A stretch of 64,000 bases of DNA. Origin: Geobacter sp. (GTDB taxonomy: Bacteria > Desulfobacterota > Desulfuromonadia > Geobacterales > Pseudopelobacteraceae). The stretch's first letter is position 1; each line of letters starts with the position of its first letter. Both the position numbers and the translations under genes were made by a program. Under the pieces are notes generated by a model. The model searched no databases, was not told where the DNA came from, and worked only from the letters and a program-made list of their open reading frames with translations. Below, piece by piece: positions 17,521-25,932 of this stretch. The DNA lies in assembly GCA_009684515.1 (NCBI GenBank), contig WKKS01000001.1, positions 744,001 to 808,000 on the forward strand, in the 5' to 3' direction.

Positions 17521-17665
17521 ATTATTTTATTGGGTGCAATATTGTGTGCTGAATAAAGTTGCTGCTTTGGTTTTAGATACCCCACCAGCGGTTAACATCC
17601 TTAGATTACGATCGCCCCAAACGAAGGACAGCAGATGTGCCTCCGATTTCAAAAACCATTGCACT

Positions 17666-18955
17666 TCATTGTTTCAGACTGACGCGGGTCTCGCCCATGG
17701 CAATCACATCCACCGACAACCGGTCATTAAGCACAGTCGCCTCGCCAAGTGACAGCGATGTGACGGCACCGCTCAGGTTCATATGATCAGCCACATGCAC
17801 GGAGGACAAAGCCGTGTTCGCCTTGACGCGGGCGCCCTCCAGCTGCTCCACTACGGAGGAATCGAGCTTTTCCTTGATCGTACTTCGAATGGTGCTGCTG
17901 AACAGCCAGCTCCCGGCACTGATCAACCACCCGGCGTTACGGGTGTCGAAATCGACATTTTCGAACGTCAGCGTATTGCTCTGCCGGTTATAGACCGGCT
18001 TCGCCAGGACAGTTATCTCGCCGTTGAAATCTCCGGCAGCCGTCAGATTGACAACCAGCTTGCCATCCTCCCCTTTCAGATTGAAACTCTTTACGGTAAT
18101 CTTTCGGTCATCGCCGAAAGTCTTGTCGATCAGCACCGGATTCAGCGCCTTCACCAGATCAGCCAGGAAGATGTCGGTGGCGAGCTGGACATGAAAACGT
18201 TTGTCAAAGGACTGGAGCTGCTGCACCGGCGGCAACGGCTTCACCGGCGCGGCAGCCGGTTTTGGCCCGACGGTTATGGCAGTACCGGTAATCACGCCGA
18301 CGGACAACTGCACACGATTATTGGCAGCGACCAGCGGGCTCATGACGATCTTTTCCGGGGTCAGCTTCAGCCAGGTGCTGAACTCCCTGCTGACCAGCAG
18401 CGGGGCAAACGCATTCTGCCAGATTGGAGCAACCTTGGAGCGGAGCTGGATCGACTCGTTAACCTTGGCATCAATGATCGGCGCCAGCATTCTCTGGACC
18501 GGCTGCGTGACGTTTTCGACCATGGTTTTCGGCTTTAGCGACAACGGCCCAAGACTCAACGTCTCGGCCAGGTTATCCGACAACCCGGTATAGTAGAGCT
18601 CGGTTTTCAGTCGCCAATCCGGAGTGACACTGACTCTGGCCTTGAACTTCAGCCCGGTCCGGAGCGGATAACTCTCATAGAACGCATTGCCGAAGGTCAA
18701 CTGAACCGGCAGCGTAAGGTAAACAAAATTGTCGGCTGCGGAAACGGCTGCCGCGCCGATCCGGAGCACAGTGACCGTTGTGCCCAATCCGCCCTGTCCC
18801 TTGTAAAGTTCCTTGGGAAGCGACCGGTTGATAATGGCGGCAAGATCGGCAGCGGTACTCTCCACACTCAGGTTGATCGAAGATGGGGGCACGACGGCGA
18901 AGGCAGACACGGAACTGAGCGACAAAAACAACATGATAATGAACAGACGGGACAT
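17666..18955 (-). CDS. DUF4403-family exported protein
   Basis: This 429-aa protein begins with a signal peptide (MSRLFIIMLFLSLSSVSAFA) and matches the overall pattern of DUF4403 proteins: paired lipocalin/BPI-like beta-rich halves with SSINLSVESTAADLAAIINRSLP at the N terminus and repeated long strands. It has no catalytic motif that I can see, and the function of the family is unknown. It should be periplasmic or envelope-associated. It is a single gene with the RAYT element directly upstream; the stop codon of that transposase lies 24 bases before its ATG. Confidence 0.75.
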   Translation of the reverse strand: MSRLFIIMLFLSLSSVSAFAVVPPSSINLSVESTAADLAAIINRSLPKELYKGQGGLGTTVTVLRIGAAAVSAADNFVYLTLPVQLTFGNAFYESYPLRTGLKFKARVSVTPDWRLKTELYYTGLSDNLAETLSLGPLSLKPKTMVENVTQPVQRMLAPIIDAKVNESIQLRSKVAPIWQNAFAPLLVSREFSTWLKLTPEKIVMSPLVAANNRVQLSVGVITGTAITVGPKPAAAPVKPLPPVQQLQSFDKRFHVQLATDIFLADLVKALNPVLIDKTFGDDRKITVKSFNLKGEDGKLVVNLTAAGDFNGEITVLAKPVYNRQSNTLTFENVDFDTRNAGWLISAGSWLFSSTIRSTIKEKLDSSVVEQLEGARVKANTALSSVHVADHMNLSGAVTSLSLGEATVLNDRLSVDVIAMGETRVSLKQ

Positions 18956-18979
18956 AATAGTGGTACTCTCCTTCGTAAA

Positions 18980-19660
18980 TCAGGGACACTCCCCATTTAT
19001 TTTGCTAGGTCTTCCTCTTCTTTTGGCTTTTAAGGGTTGTTTCAGTTCAAACTCCAACAAATCTACAAAACTTTCAGAACCAAATGGCCGACCGGTGCGG
19101 GTCGCTCTGCGGATTGCATTATCAGTGTCTTCATCCTCGGCAGCAACAAATTCAGCATATACGCTCTGTTCATGCGGAGATAACCATGATGATACACCAA
19201 GAAGATTATCGTCGGCTCCGGTTATGTGAGCTTTGGCACTGGACCAGCGATATTCCCCTGCTTCCTCCACCATTCCCGCCTTCAGGGGATTGCGCTCGAT
19301 ATAGCGTGCCACAGCCCAGAGATATTTGGTGTTTTCTACCACACATGAGAAAAACCGATTTTGCCAGACACGCCCGGATTGATTCAATTTGCGGTTAAGG
19401 TACTGAGTATAAACCTGATTGGTCAAACCAATGCCTCTTGCAAGAGAGGTTTCTGTCTCCGGCACGACAAGTAAATGGATATGGTTATTCATCAGACAAT
19501 ACGCCCAGACCTGGAAGCGATGCTTTAGCGCATATACAGCCAGCAGCTTCAAGTACGTTTGACGATCTTCGTCGTCGAAAAAGACCGTTGCGCGATTATT
19601 TCCGCGTTGAGTAATGTGATGGGGATACTCGGTGGCTATGACTCGAGCGATTCTTGGCAT
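18980..19660 (-). CDS. REP-associated tyrosine transposase (Y1/TnpA_REP family)
   Basis: This 226-aa HUH-type enzyme starts MPRIARVIATEYPHHITQRGNN and has the metal-binding His-x-His in NNHIHLLVVPE. Its likely nucleophile Tyr lies in the helix LTNQVYTQYLNRKL, and the RYIERNPLKAGM and YRWSSAKAH blocks are typical of RAYTs. The C terminus is basic and Arg/Lys-rich. The first ATG in frame (19696) would add 12 residues; I prefer 19660 because the family starts at MPR. No strong ribosome binding site is visible, consistent with low expression. Confidence 0.92.
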   Translation of the reverse strand: MPRIARVIATEYPHHITQRGNNRATVFFDDEDRQTYLKLLAVYALKHRFQVWAYCLMNNHIHLLVVPETETSLARGIGLTNQVYTQYLNRKLNQSGRVWQNRFFSCVVENTKYLWAVARYIERNPLKAGMVEEAGEYRWSSAKAHITGADDNLLGVSSWLSPHEQSVYAEFVAAEDEDTDNAIRRATRTGRPFGSESFVDLLEFELKQPLKAKRRGRPSKINGECP

Positions 19661-19718
19661 GCCGTGAATAATAATGCATAAAGAGTGGCGAAACAACTCT
19701 TAAATGGGGAGTGTCCCT
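18982..19718 (-). mobile_element. REP-associated transposase element flanked by perfect inverted repeats
   Basis: The RAYT gene lies between an 18-bp sequence AGGGACACTCCCCATTTA (18982-18999) and its exact complement at 19701-19718. The left repeat overlaps the transposase stop codon. Such flanking palindromes are expected substrates of RAYT enzymes, so this looks like a complete unit. Confidence 0.75.
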
Positions 19719-19737
19719 ATTTAAGAAGAGCAGAAAA

Positions 19738-19772
19738 CAAAGAGGGCCAACCTGTCCAGGTTAGCCCTCTTG
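19738..19772 (-). terminator. Terminator downstream of mobA
   Basis: On the minus strand, AAGAGGGCTAACCT pairs with AGGTTGGCCCTCTT (one wobble) and is followed by TTGTTTTC. Confidence 0.75.
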
Positions 19773-19794
19773 TAAATCCATCTGCCAGTTTGTT

Positions 19795-20466
19795 TTAATT
19801 CGTTTTGCGAAGCAGGCCGTATTCCTCGCCATGTTCATCCGAAGAATATTCGGCCCTCAGCTGATAATAATCCTCCGGGGTGTTGACGTTGCGGAAGGAA
19901 TCAAAAGCCGGGTCGATGGCGGCGATCTGCTCTGGCAGGAGATGTTGCACCCGCACCTGCGGGAAAAAAGAGATGATCCGTCGCCGGTTGGTTGACAATG
20001 CCTCTTCCATCGGCCCCAAGCACTGCTTGCCGTACAGGGCGTGCAGTGGCTCCAGGCCGTTTTCTGTTTGCGGAATAACCACATCGGCAGCATGCCGCAG
20101 GGATGCCAGGCGGCGGATCAGGGTGTTGTTCAGCCAGGGCATGTCGCAGGCCACGGCAAAGATGTACGGGTTTGCGGCATGGTGCAGTCCGGCGTGCAGG
20201 CCGGCCAGCGCTCCCAGGCCGGGGTAAAGATCGGCCACCTTGCGGCAGGGGAGGAAATTATACTGTTCGAGCGTGTTGGTGACCAGCAGCACTTCCGGAA
20301 AGAGCTCCGCAAACTGGCGGTAAATTGCCTCGATGAAGCGTCCCCCCTGGAAGGGAAGCAGAGCTTTGTTGCTCCCCATCCGGGATGATTGTCCGCCGGC
20401 CAGGATCACACCGGTGACGTTGGGGATGCGCGAGTTGCATTTTATGTTTGCACGATCCATTTTCAT
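19795..20466 (-). CDS. mobA: Molybdenum cofactor guanylyltransferase
   Basis: MobA adds GMP to molybdopterin to make the guanine-dinucleotide cofactor used by formate dehydrogenases. The 223-aa protein has the nucleotide-binding signature LAGGQSSRMGSNKALLPF, the PGLGALAGLHAGL block, the metal-binding Asp in VACDMPW, and NVNTPEDY near the C terminus. It lies downstream of, and in the same direction as, the formate dehydrogenase operon, which fits a cofactor supply role. It is separated from that operon by a palindromic repeat, so it may have its own promoter. Confidence 0.95.
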   Translation of the reverse strand: MKMDRANIKCNSRIPNVTGVILAGGQSSRMGSNKALLPFQGGRFIEAIYRQFAELFPEVLLVTNTLEQYNFLPCRKVADLYPGLGALAGLHAGLHHAANPYIFAVACDMPWLNNTLIRRLASLRHAADVVIPQTENGLEPLHALYGKQCLGPMEEALSTNRRRIISFFPQVRVQHLLPEQIAAIDPAFDSFRNVNTPEDYYQLRAEYSSDEHGEEYGLLRKTN

Positions 20467-20479
20467 TTTGCCTCACTAC

Positions 20480-20566
20480 GTCCCCCCCTTTATGAAGGGG
20501 GGGCAGGGGGGATTTGCAGTCGACTTCAAAAGCAAATCCCCCTAAATCCCCCTTCTAAAAGGGGGA
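20480..20566. repeat. GC-rich palindromic intergenic repeat
   Basis: Two hairpins of the type TCCCCC-TTTA-GGGGG (20480-20514 and 20534-20566) form inverted copies of each other, with AAATCCCCC segments facing inward. The arrangement resembles dispersed palindromic elements between operons. It separates mobA from the formate dehydrogenase genes. Confidence 0.7.
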
Positions 20567-20578
20567 CTTCTAACACCG

Positions 20579-21787
20579 CTACGCTTCGGCGCCCTTGGCA
20601 TGCTCATGCTCAGCCACTGTTTCAAAATGGTCCGGAATCGAATAATCGACTGTTTCCGGGTGGTGTTCAAAGATCGGGAAGTACTTGGCCAGCAGTACGA
20701 AAAACAGGATATGGCCGGCGATGATCCCGATTGTTACCAATGATTCCACGATTGATGGATAGTAGACCACCTGGTCGGGCTGGATCATGCCGAACATGGA
20801 AACATTGAAGCGGTTCAGCACGACCCCGAAAATAATCAGACTGGCACCGCGCAGCTGCATGCGGTGATCACAGCAGTTGGAGCGTTTCATAAACATCAGC
20901 ATCGGTATGATCACACCGACAATGACTTCGACCAGAAACAGCACCAGCAGGACCGGACGATCGAAAAGCGGCCCATGGGAAAGAAAAGCCATTGCGGCAA
21001 ACTTGACCGCCAGATAAGCTCCCAACACCCAGGGGATGATCTTGGTCAGTACTTCCAGCAGTTCCGATTCATCCGGCTGACCCAGGTAGCGGTGCACCAT
21101 GGTTGCTTCCAGGATAATGATCGACATGCCGGTAAAAATGGCCGACATCCAGAACTGCAGAGGCAGCAGCGGGTTGTACCAGAGGTTGTGCAACTTATCG
21201 ACCGCGATCAGGAAGAAGGTTCCCAGCGAGGATTGATGCAGGGTCGAGATCGAGGCGGCGGCAATTACCAGCGGCATCTCCAGCCAGCGCAGTACGCGCA
21301 GCGGCATGTGATAACCGAACTTCTCGCAGACCGGCGAGAGGAACTCCAGGAACAACACTGTGGTGTAGGCCATGATGCACATGGAGACCTCGAACATCGG
21401 TGAATGTACGTTCCAGTAAACCATGGTATGCCAGCAGCGCTGGAATTGTCCCAGATCCAGCAGCAAACCTACGCTGACCAGCGAATATCCGAGGAAACCG
21501 GTTACGATGGCCGGCCGGACCAGCGGTTCAAGTTTCTTGATATGAAAGCAGTGTACGATGGCGCCCAATGTGAAGGCGCCAGCCGCCAAAGGTACGGCGG
21601 TGACGACGTCGAATGAAATCCACAATCCCCAGGGATAGGTGTCATTCATATTGGTGGTGGCACCCAGACCGAAGATGAAGCGGACGGCCGATGCCAGCAC
21701 CGCCATGACCACCAGGGCCATCATGAACTTCAGAAAATTGTGATAGCCTTTTACTTCATTGATGATGATACGTGCCGCTGCGGTCAT
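20579..21787 (-). CDS. NrfD/PsrC-type quinone-reactive membrane anchor of formate dehydrogenase
   Basis: This 402-aa integral membrane protein has about ten hydrophobic helices and the NrfD-family features NDTYPWGLWISFDVVTAVPLA near the N terminus, MAYTTVLFLEFL, and STLHQSSLGTFFLIA. It binds no heme; the family passes electrons from an FeS subunit to quinone. It overlaps the beta-subunit gene by 4 bases, so it is co-translated with it. It is related to the HybB-type subunit at 34189-35478, sharing the WGIW, LHQSSLG and YRFN-like patches. Confidence 0.88.
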   Translation of the reverse strand: MTAAARIIINEVKGYHNFLKFMMALVVMAVLASAVRFIFGLGATTNMNDTYPWGLWISFDVVTAVPLAAGAFTLGAIVHCFHIKKLEPLVRPAIVTGFLGYSLVSVGLLLDLGQFQRCWHTMVYWNVHSPMFEVSMCIMAYTTVLFLEFLSPVCEKFGYHMPLRVLRWLEMPLVIAAASISTLHQSSLGTFFLIAVDKLHNLWYNPLLPLQFWMSAIFTGMSIIILEATMVHRYLGQPDESELLEVLTKIIPWVLGAYLAVKFAAMAFLSHGPLFDRPVLLVLFLVEVIVGVIIPMLMFMKRSNCCDHRMQLRGASLIIFGVVLNRFNVSMFGMIQPDQVVYYPSIVESLVTIGIIAGHILFFVLLAKYFPIFEHHPETVDYSIPDHFETVAEHEHAKGAEA

Positions 21788-22647
21788 TGCCCCTCCTCCT
21801 TCGTTTCCTGATCTGTCGTTTCCGGCTCGACCTTACTGTTTTTGAAGGCCTCTTCCCGCTTGATGCGATCCTTGCGGTGGTTGAACCAGGAAACAAGCGA
21901 CAGTCCGCCACCTACGGCCAGGAATATGCCTGGAACAAGGCGCAGCGCCTGCCAGGTGTAGGAAGGAAGTGGCCTGGTGGTGACTTTTTTGAAACCCAGC
22001 TCGTCCAAAGGCTGGTGGGTCAGGTAGATGACGCTGGTGCCGCCAGCTTCTTCCTTGCCATAGATGGCCTGGTAATAATGCTTGGGACGGGCTTTGATGC
22101 GCCGCTCGGCTTCCGCCAGCATCTCGGTCCGGTTGCCATAACTGATGGCGGTCGGGCAGGTGGTGGCGCAGGCCGGATGCAGCCCTTCCTTGACCCGGCT
22201 GTAGCAGCCGGTGCATTTCTTGACCAGCGGAAACGCCTTGCTCCATTCGTATTTCGGGATGCCGAACGGGCAGGCGATCATGCAGAAGCGGCAGCCGATG
22301 CAGCGATCGGCGTTGTAGATAACCGGCCCTTCGGGGGACTTGACGAAGGCTCCGACCGGGCAGACCGAAGCGCAGGCCGGCTCGTTGCAATGCATGCACA
22401 TCTCTTTGTAGAAGGCGAACTCGTTCTGTCCGTTCTTCTGATAATCCTTGAACTTGATCCGGGTAAAAGTGTACTCGGACATGGCCGGAGGATTCTGATA
22501 CCCCTCGCCGCTGAAGAATTTTGTATTCTCGGCGCCCAGCTGGTTCCACTGTTTGCAGGCCACCTGGCAGCCGCGGCAGCCGGTGCATTTGGTGGTGTCG
22601 ATCAGGAACGTCTTATGTTTGGATACATCTAGATTGCTGCTGCTCAT
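21784..22647 (-). CDS. Formate dehydrogenase beta subunit, four 4Fe-4S clusters
   Basis: This 287-aa ferredoxin-like subunit has the four Cys groups of the FdnH/HybA family: CTGCRGCQVACKQW, CMHCNEPACASVCPVGAF, CIGCRFCMIACPFG and CTGCYSRVKEGLHPACATTCP. A C-terminal hydrophobic helix (about 235-260, LVPGIFLAVGGGLSLVSWF) anchors it in the membrane. It carries electrons from the molybdenum/tungsten subunit to the NrfD anchor. It overlaps the alpha-subunit gene by 4 bases and the nrfD-type gene by 4 bases. It has no Tat signal of its own and is presumably exported with the alpha subunit. Confidence 0.93.
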   Translation of the reverse strand: MSSSNLDVSKHKTFLIDTTKCTGCRGCQVACKQWNQLGAENTKFFSGEGYQNPPAMSEYTFTRIKFKDYQKNGQNEFAFYKEMCMHCNEPACASVCPVGAFVKSPEGPVIYNADRCIGCRFCMIACPFGIPKYEWSKAFPLVKKCTGCYSRVKEGLHPACATTCPTAISYGNRTEMLAEAERRIKARPKHYYQAIYGKEEAGGTSVIYLTHQPLDELGFKKVTTRPLPSYTWQALRLVPGIFLAVGGGLSLVSWFNHRKDRIKREEAFKNSKVEPETTDQETKEEGQ

Positions 22648-25600
22648 GCCTTGCTACCCCCTTTCTCGATATTGCAGAGAAACGCCTTAAATTCGGGGAT
22701 GCTTGTATTGGCGCAACCCACCGACGGTGTCAGCATGTTGGCGCTGTCACCCTTGGCCGTTCCGGCGTATCCGAAATGCCACGGCATGCCGACCTGCTCG
22801 ATCATTTTACCTTCCACATTGAACGGTTTCAGACGCGAGGTGATCAGAACAACCGCTTCAATCGAGCCGCGCTCGGTTGTGACCTTGACCTTGTCACCCT
22901 TTTGGAAACCCTTCTGTTTTGCAAGGCTTTCGCTGATCTCCACAAACATATCCGGCACCAGCTCCACCAGCCAGGGCACACTGCGGGTCATGCCGCCGGT
23001 CTGCCAATGCTCGGTCATGCGGTAAGTCGTACCGATGAACGGAAACTTGCTGAGGTTGCTGCTGACATTCTTGGGAACCTTGACAACCGGGCTGTTCTGG
23101 GTCTTGGAGAGCAGGTTGCGGGCCGGGCTTTCCATCGGCTCGTAATGTTCAGGAAACGGACCATCCTTCAGATCCAGCGCATACAAACGGCCATGACCTT
23201 CCGGCAGCATGATGAACGGGTATTTACCCTCTTTGTCGTCCTTCATGGGAGGCCATGGGCCGTCCGGCACATCACCCTTCCACTTCTTTTCAAGCGCATC
23301 CCAGGCGATGACGACTTTTTTGGGATTAAGCGGCTCACCGGCCATGTTGACCGAAGCGCGGTTGTAAAGGACGCGGCGGTTGACAGGCCAGCACCAGGAC
23401 CATTTTGGGAACATCCCCAGACCGGTCGGATCGGACTGGTCGCGGCGGGCCATCTGGTTGCCATCCTTGGTATAGGAAGCGCAATAGAGCCAGTTGCCGG
23501 AAACGGTGGAACCGTCGGCCTGCAGGTACTTGAACATCGGCACCTGATCCCCTTTTTTAAATTCCAGGGTTTTGTCCTTGTCAACGATGGTTGTGTCTTT
23601 GGTGAAATAGCCGTTGATCTCCTTGGCGACCAGATGCACATCCGGCTCGTGGCCGTTGCCGTAATTCCAGGCCAGTTTGGTGATCGGCTCCGGGAAAGCG
23701 CCCTTCTCTTTTGTGTAGAGATTGCGGACCCGCTTGAAGAACTGGTCTATGATCCAGAGATCACTCATGGACTTCCCGACCGGTTCGACCGCTTTGTAGC
23801 GCCACTGTGCCCAGCGGCCCGAGTTGGAGATGGAGCCTTCCTTCTCGATGGATGAGGCGGCCGGCAGCATGAAAACTTCAGTCTGAATATCTTTGGGATT
23901 GACGCCGGGGCGTTTCCAGAAGATCGAAGTTTCGGTTTCCCACAGGTCAACCGTTACCAGCCATTTCAACTTGCTCAGGGCTACACGGGCGTTGCCGGAG
24001 TCAGGGCCGCCGACAGCCGGGTTCATCCCCATGCAGACCAGACCTTCCAGATCCCCTTTCAGCATCTTTTCCATGATTTTGCTGTAGGAAAAGCTCCCCA
24101 TCCGCTTGGGCAGGTAGGAGTAGCAGAAGTCGTTGGCCGCGGTGGCGTTGTCGCCGTACCAGGCCTTCAGCAGGCTGGTGATGTACTTGGGGGTATTGCC
24201 CCACCAGTTGGCGCTTTTGCTGTCCTTGGTGACCGGGGTCCATTTTTCGATGTAGGCTTTCAGATCGACGTTGTCGAATTCGGGTGATTTGAGATAACCG
24301 GGCAGCAGGTGGAACAACAGACCGTAGTCGGTGGAACCCTGCACGTTTGACTCGCCGCGCAACGCGTTGACACCGCCGCCGGCGATGCCGATGTTGCCCA
24401 GCAGCATCTGCAGCATGGCGGTGGCCCGCACGTTCTGGGTGCCGTGGGTGGATTGGGTGATACCCATGGCATACAGCAGTGTCCCGGCCTTGTCAGCCCG
24501 TCCGGTGGCACAAAAAGCCTGGGCGACCTTGATGTAATCTTCCTTGTTGGTGCCGGTGATCGAGCAGACCATGTCCACATTGTAACGGCTGAAGTGTTTC
24601 TTCATCAGCTGCAGCACGCTGCGTGGGTTTTTCATGCTCAGGTCGCGTTTCGGTTTGCCGTCCGGACCGGTTTCATAGGCCCAGGATTTGGCGTCGTAGG
24701 TTTTTTCCTGGTCATCAAAGGAACAGAACAGACCGTCCTGGAAATCGAATTTTTCGGAGATCAGGAAGGTGGCGTTGGTGTAATCGCGCACGTACTCTTC
24801 GTGAATCAGATTGTTCTGCAGGGCATAGTTGATCATGCCGCCCAAAAAGGCGATGTCCGTGCCGGGTCGGATCTGGGCGTAGATGTCGGATTTGGAGGCG
24901 CTGCGGGTGTAGCGCGGATCGACTACGATCAGCTTGGCCCCTTTATCCATAGCCTCTTCGATCCACTTGAAGGAGATCGGGTGGTTTTCAGCCGGGTTGC
25001 AGCCGATAATCAGAATTGCGTCACTGTTTTTCAGATCTATCCAATGGTTGGTCATGGCACCACGACCGAATGAAGCCGCCAGACCGGCGACTGTAGAGGA
25101 GTGTCAAAGTCGTGCCTGGTGTTCCAACTGCGAAACACCCATGGCGCGGGCAAATTTTGCCCAAAGGTAGCATTCCTCGTTGTCCAGACCGGCGCCGCCA
25201 AAAAAAGCCATACCTTCGGTGCGGTTCACAACGTATTCTTTATTATCCTTCTTGTTCAGTTCGTTGACCTTGAAGGTCTTGTCGCGGGTCTCTTTCATAC
25301 GCATGGAGATTTTATCCAGCGCCCAGTCCCACGATTTTTCTTCGAACCTGTCCGAACCGGGAGCGCGATACATAACCTTCTGCAGGCGCTTGTCGTTGAC
25401 CGCGATCTGGTACATGGAGCTTCCCTTGGAGCAGAGAGCACCCTGGTTGATCGGATGTTGCGGGTCACCCTCGATGTTGACGACCTTGCCGTTTTTGGTG
25501 TGGACCAGAAGCCCGCATCCGACCGCACAGAAGGGGCAGATGGTAGTGGAGGCTTTCAACCCCTTGATCCTGGTGACCGGGGCATCGGCGCTTGCCTCTC

Positions 25601-25676
25601 CCGGCTTGCCGGAAAGAGCGACACCGGCTGCTGCCAGCGCCCCACCCTGCAAGAATTGCCTGCGTGACATACCCAT
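22644..25676 (-). CDS. fdnG: Formate dehydrogenase alpha subunit, selenocysteine-containing
   Basis: This 1010-aa subunit oxidises formate at a Mo- or W-bis-MGD centre. A Tat signal (SRRQFLQGGALAAAGVAL) gives a periplasmic location. The 4Fe-4S site is CPFCAVGCGLLV...CSKG. The in-frame TGA at 25104-25106 encodes selenocysteine (residue 191): the context HQARL-U-HSSTVAGLAASFGRGAMTNHW matches the active site of FdnG-type enzymes, and a SECIS hairpin follows. Conventional gene calling splits it at this stop. I chose ATG 25676, with AAAGGAGA upstream; an upstream in-frame ATG has no support. Cofactor-binding MopB and molydop-binding regions fill the C-terminal 800 residues. It is the first gene of the fdh operon. 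Confidence 0.95.
25068..25106 (-). promoter_or_regulatory. SECIS element for UGA decoding in the formate dehydrogenase gene
   Basis: Directly after the TGA on the minus strand, CGCC-GGTCT-GGCG forms a hairpin with a GGTCT apical loop, the same loop motif bound by SelB in the E. coli fdhF element. Loop position, about 20 bases past the UGA, fits bacterial SECIS geometry. Confidence 0.85.
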
Positions 25677-25745
25677 ACTGATAATTCTCCTTTCGTTATT
25701 AAAACGCGACAAAATGCCGTTTTTTCGGTAATCTGGGGCGTATAC

Positions 25746-25762
25746 ATCAAATGCCGTGCCAA
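25746..25762 (-). promoter_or_regulatory. Sigma-54-type promoter of the formate dehydrogenase operon
   Basis: TTGGCACGGCATTTGAT on the minus strand has the full -24 block and one mismatch (GA for GC) in the -12 block. It lies about 70 bases upstream of the alpha-subunit ATG. An NtrC-type regulator gene is divergent from it. Confidence 0.6.
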
Positions 25763-25824
25763 TCGCGTTTACGGTATTGCCAAACAACGGTGAGCCAGCT
25801 TTATATCGGCGTTTACAGTATCCA

Positions 25825-25841
25825 TGATCAGTTGTTGATCA
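25825..25841. promoter_or_regulatory. Palindrome TGATCA-N5-TGATCA, possible activator site
   Basis: The palindrome TGATCAGTTGTTGATCA lies about 65 bp upstream of the -24 element, where enhancer-binding regulators usually bind. Whether the adjacent response regulator uses it is inference. Confidence 0.45.
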
Positions 25842-25932
25842 CTTGAATTGGGATTTGTGCTTTTGATGATTGCGCAAATCTGCCCATTAATGTACAAATC
25901 TGCCGAACAGTGAATAATTAGGGAGGCACGCC

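Noticed and set aside
21772-23855. Long plus-strand frames of 286 and 444 aa
   Set aside because: They are antisense to the FeS subunit and the selenoprotein gene, match no family, and arise from codon bias in GC-rich genes.
25104-25106. Frameshift or nonsense mutation in the formate dehydrogenase gene
   Set aside because: The TGA is in frame at the catalytic selenocysteine position and is followed by a SECIS-like hairpin.
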